Positions 62,911-64,000 of a DNA stretch of 64,000 nt are shown in pieces (the first letter of the stretch is position 1; each line of letters starts with the position of its first letter). The notes beneath the pieces are model-generated. The model saw only the letters and a program-made list of their open reading frames with translations, did not search any database and had not been told where the DNA came from. This stretch comes from Chryseobacterium sp. (lineage in GTDB: Bacteria > Bacteroidota > Bacteroidia > Flavobacteriales > Weeksellaceae). Made by a program: the position numbers and the translations under genes. Location of the stretch: contig NZ_CP044507.1 of the NCBI RefSeq assembly GCF_008831505.1, positions 558,001 to 622,000 of the forward strand, read 5' to 3'.

Positions 62911-64000
62911 CTATACTAATTTTGAAAATGTGGCCCGGCGTTTATGATTTACCGGATTATAGTCCTGCCAAAGCAGCTGTATGGCTTTATTATCTGCCAG
63001 TTCAGGATTGGTTTCCAGGTACTTAACACCTTTACGTTTGAAGATGTCATAGATCTCCTTGAAAATGATGGACGTTACCCCCCGCTTCTGGTAATCGGGA
63101 TGGATACCGATCAGGTAAAAGTTCGCTCTTTCATTCTTTTTGCCAGCCTGCAGGAAATGCCACCATCCAACCGGCAGCAGGTGGCCGTTGGCCTTTTGAA
63201 GAGCCTCGGAATAAGAAGGCATTGTAACTGCAAAAGCAATTAGGTTGTCATCTTTGTCCGCGATGCAGATGATGAAGTCCTTATCCAGCAGTGAAAAGTA
63301 CTTATCCTTATAACTCTGAACCTGTTCCGGTGTAAGCGGCGTGTACGTAGACAGCGTGCTGTATGTTTGATCCAGAAGTTTGAACATAGGGTCCACCAGT
63401 GGCAGAAATTCCTTCTTCGACCTGAATTTCATTACCCGGAGTTGGTATTTTTCTTTTATCAGTTCGTTGAACTTCACCACTTTCTCCGGCAAAACTTCAG
63501 GAAAAACGATTTCATACTCTACCCATTCCTTTTCTCTGGTCAAGCCCAGTTTTTCAAAGTGAATTGGATAATATTCATGGTTATAAATGCCGATCATTGT
63601 GGCCATTTTGTCAAAACCCATGGTCAGGGTTCCGGCCTTGTCCAGATTTGTAAATCCCATGGGACCTTCAATTTTTGAAATACCGTTAGCCTTTGCAAAT
63701 TCTTCTGCTTTCTCCAGAAGTGCCCTGGATACATTTAGGTCATTGATAAAATCGATCCAGCCAAACCGTACTTTGCTGATTCCCAATTCCTCCTTTTCCT
63801 TTCCGTTGATGATTACTGCAATCCGTCCTACAGTTTTACCGTCTTTCCTGGCCAGAAACTGTTTGGCTTTGCAATAGGCCAATGCAGGATTTTCGCGGGG
63901 ATCCCACGTCTCCCGTTCGCCCTGTATGAGGGATGGTACGTAATTTTTATTATTTTTGTAGAGTTCCATCGGGAAGCGGATAAATTCCATTAATTCTTTC
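62911..64000 (-). CDS. GNAT-like acetyltransferase, C-terminal part (starts beyond the window)
   Basis: The frame stays open to the window edge (codons for Lys-Glu-Leu precede the ATG at 63990), and the family motif LxxFIRFPMELYKNNKNYVPSLI near the start indicates that some N-terminal residues lie outside. The visible 359 residues include YLIGIHPDYQKRGVTSIIFKEIYDIFKRKGVKYLETNPELADNKAIQLLWQDY, a GNAT acetyl-CoA-binding region. Such proteins of about 375 residues are frequent in Bacteroidota; their substrate is unknown. The small membrane protein follows after three bases. Confidence 0.82.
   Translation of the reverse strand, partial: KELMEFIRFPMELYKNNKNYVPSLIQGERETWDPRENPALAYCKAKQFLARKDGKTVGRIAVIINGKEKEELGISKVRFGWIDFINDLNVSRALLEKAEEFAKANGISKIEGPMGFTNLDKAGTLTMGFDKMATMIGIYNHEYYPIHFEKLGLTREKEWVEYEIVFPEVLPEKVVKFNELIKEKYQLRVMKFRSKKEFLPLVDPMFKLLDQTYSTLSTYTPLTPEQVQSYKDKYFSLLDKDFIICIADKDDNLIAFAVTMPSYSEALQKANGHLLPVGWWHFLQAGKKNERANFYLIGIHPDYQKRGVTSIIFKEIYDIFKRKGVKYLETNPELADNKAIQLLWQDYNPVNHKRRATFSKLV

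Overview
The window looks like ordinary chromosome from a Bacteroidota member of the class Flavobacteriia, most like the Chryseobacterium group (Weeksellaceae). The evidence is: many promoters with the Bacteroidota sigma-A pattern TTG-N19/20-TAnnTTTG and no Shine-Dalgarno signals; an S46 dipeptidyl-peptidase of the DPP11 type; a short NuoG; and a DHBP synthase whose GTP cyclohydrolase II half has lost its zinc cysteines. The genus is inferred from family resemblance, not from a search. No rRNA, CRISPR array, prophage or integrative element was seen.

Layout. 1-2112 (+): the end of recR and two family-2 glycosyltransferases. 2154-7596 (-): secG, a two-gene M16 peptidase operon (one active, one without its zinc motif) and hutH. 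7677-14149 (+): uvrC, two cold-shock-domain genes behind a long leader, a PcrA/UvrD-type helicase and an unrecognised 263-residue protein. 14279-17213 (-): a DUF3037/HipA-like kinase pair and an AarF/UbiB kinase. 17373-23512 (+): polA, a YciI-like gene and a large M16 peptidase. 23541-30324 (-): a polysaccharide deacetylase, a small membrane protein, a macro-domain hydrolase, DPP11, a frameshifted TfoX-like gene and a Zn/Cd P-type ATPase. 30411-31321 (+): two small unknown genes, followed by a perfect 22-bp palindrome.

31393-44216: ligA (-), prmA (+), a GT4-like glycosyltransferase (-), a three-tRNA operon (Ser, Pro, Arg; -), an amidase lipoprotein (+), aspA (+), then a (+) run of glycosyltransferase, REP-associated transposase, amidohydrolase and glycosyltransferase-like gene, and a flippase (-). 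44481-46881 (+): ribB, a TPM-domain lipoprotein and mazG. 46966-48964 (-): an aldehyde dehydrogenase with its DUF779 partner. 49266-62529 (-): the complete 14-gene nuoA-N operon for respiratory complex I. 62719-64000 (-): a small membrane protein and the 3' part of an acetyltransferase-like gene that runs off the window.

Most of the window is housekeeping: DNA repair (recR, uvrC, helicase, polA, ligA), respiration (nuoA-N), envelope glycan synthesis (several glycosyltransferases and a flippase), peptide and amino-acid breakdown (DPP11, M16 peptidases, hutH, aspA) and riboflavin synthesis. The most unusual items are: a REP-associated transposase bracketed by three palindromes that run into the genes on either side, one of them translated into the next gene's signal peptide; a one-base frameshift at a G7 run in the TfoX-like gene; the perfect 22-bp palindrome; the unknown 263-residue protein beside a HipA-like kinase pair; and -7 boxes lying 4-5 bases before the start codons of uvrC, polA and a glycosyltransferase gene, which suggests leaderless mRNAs. 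I found no convincing new multi-gene system; the best candidates are ranked in the findings.
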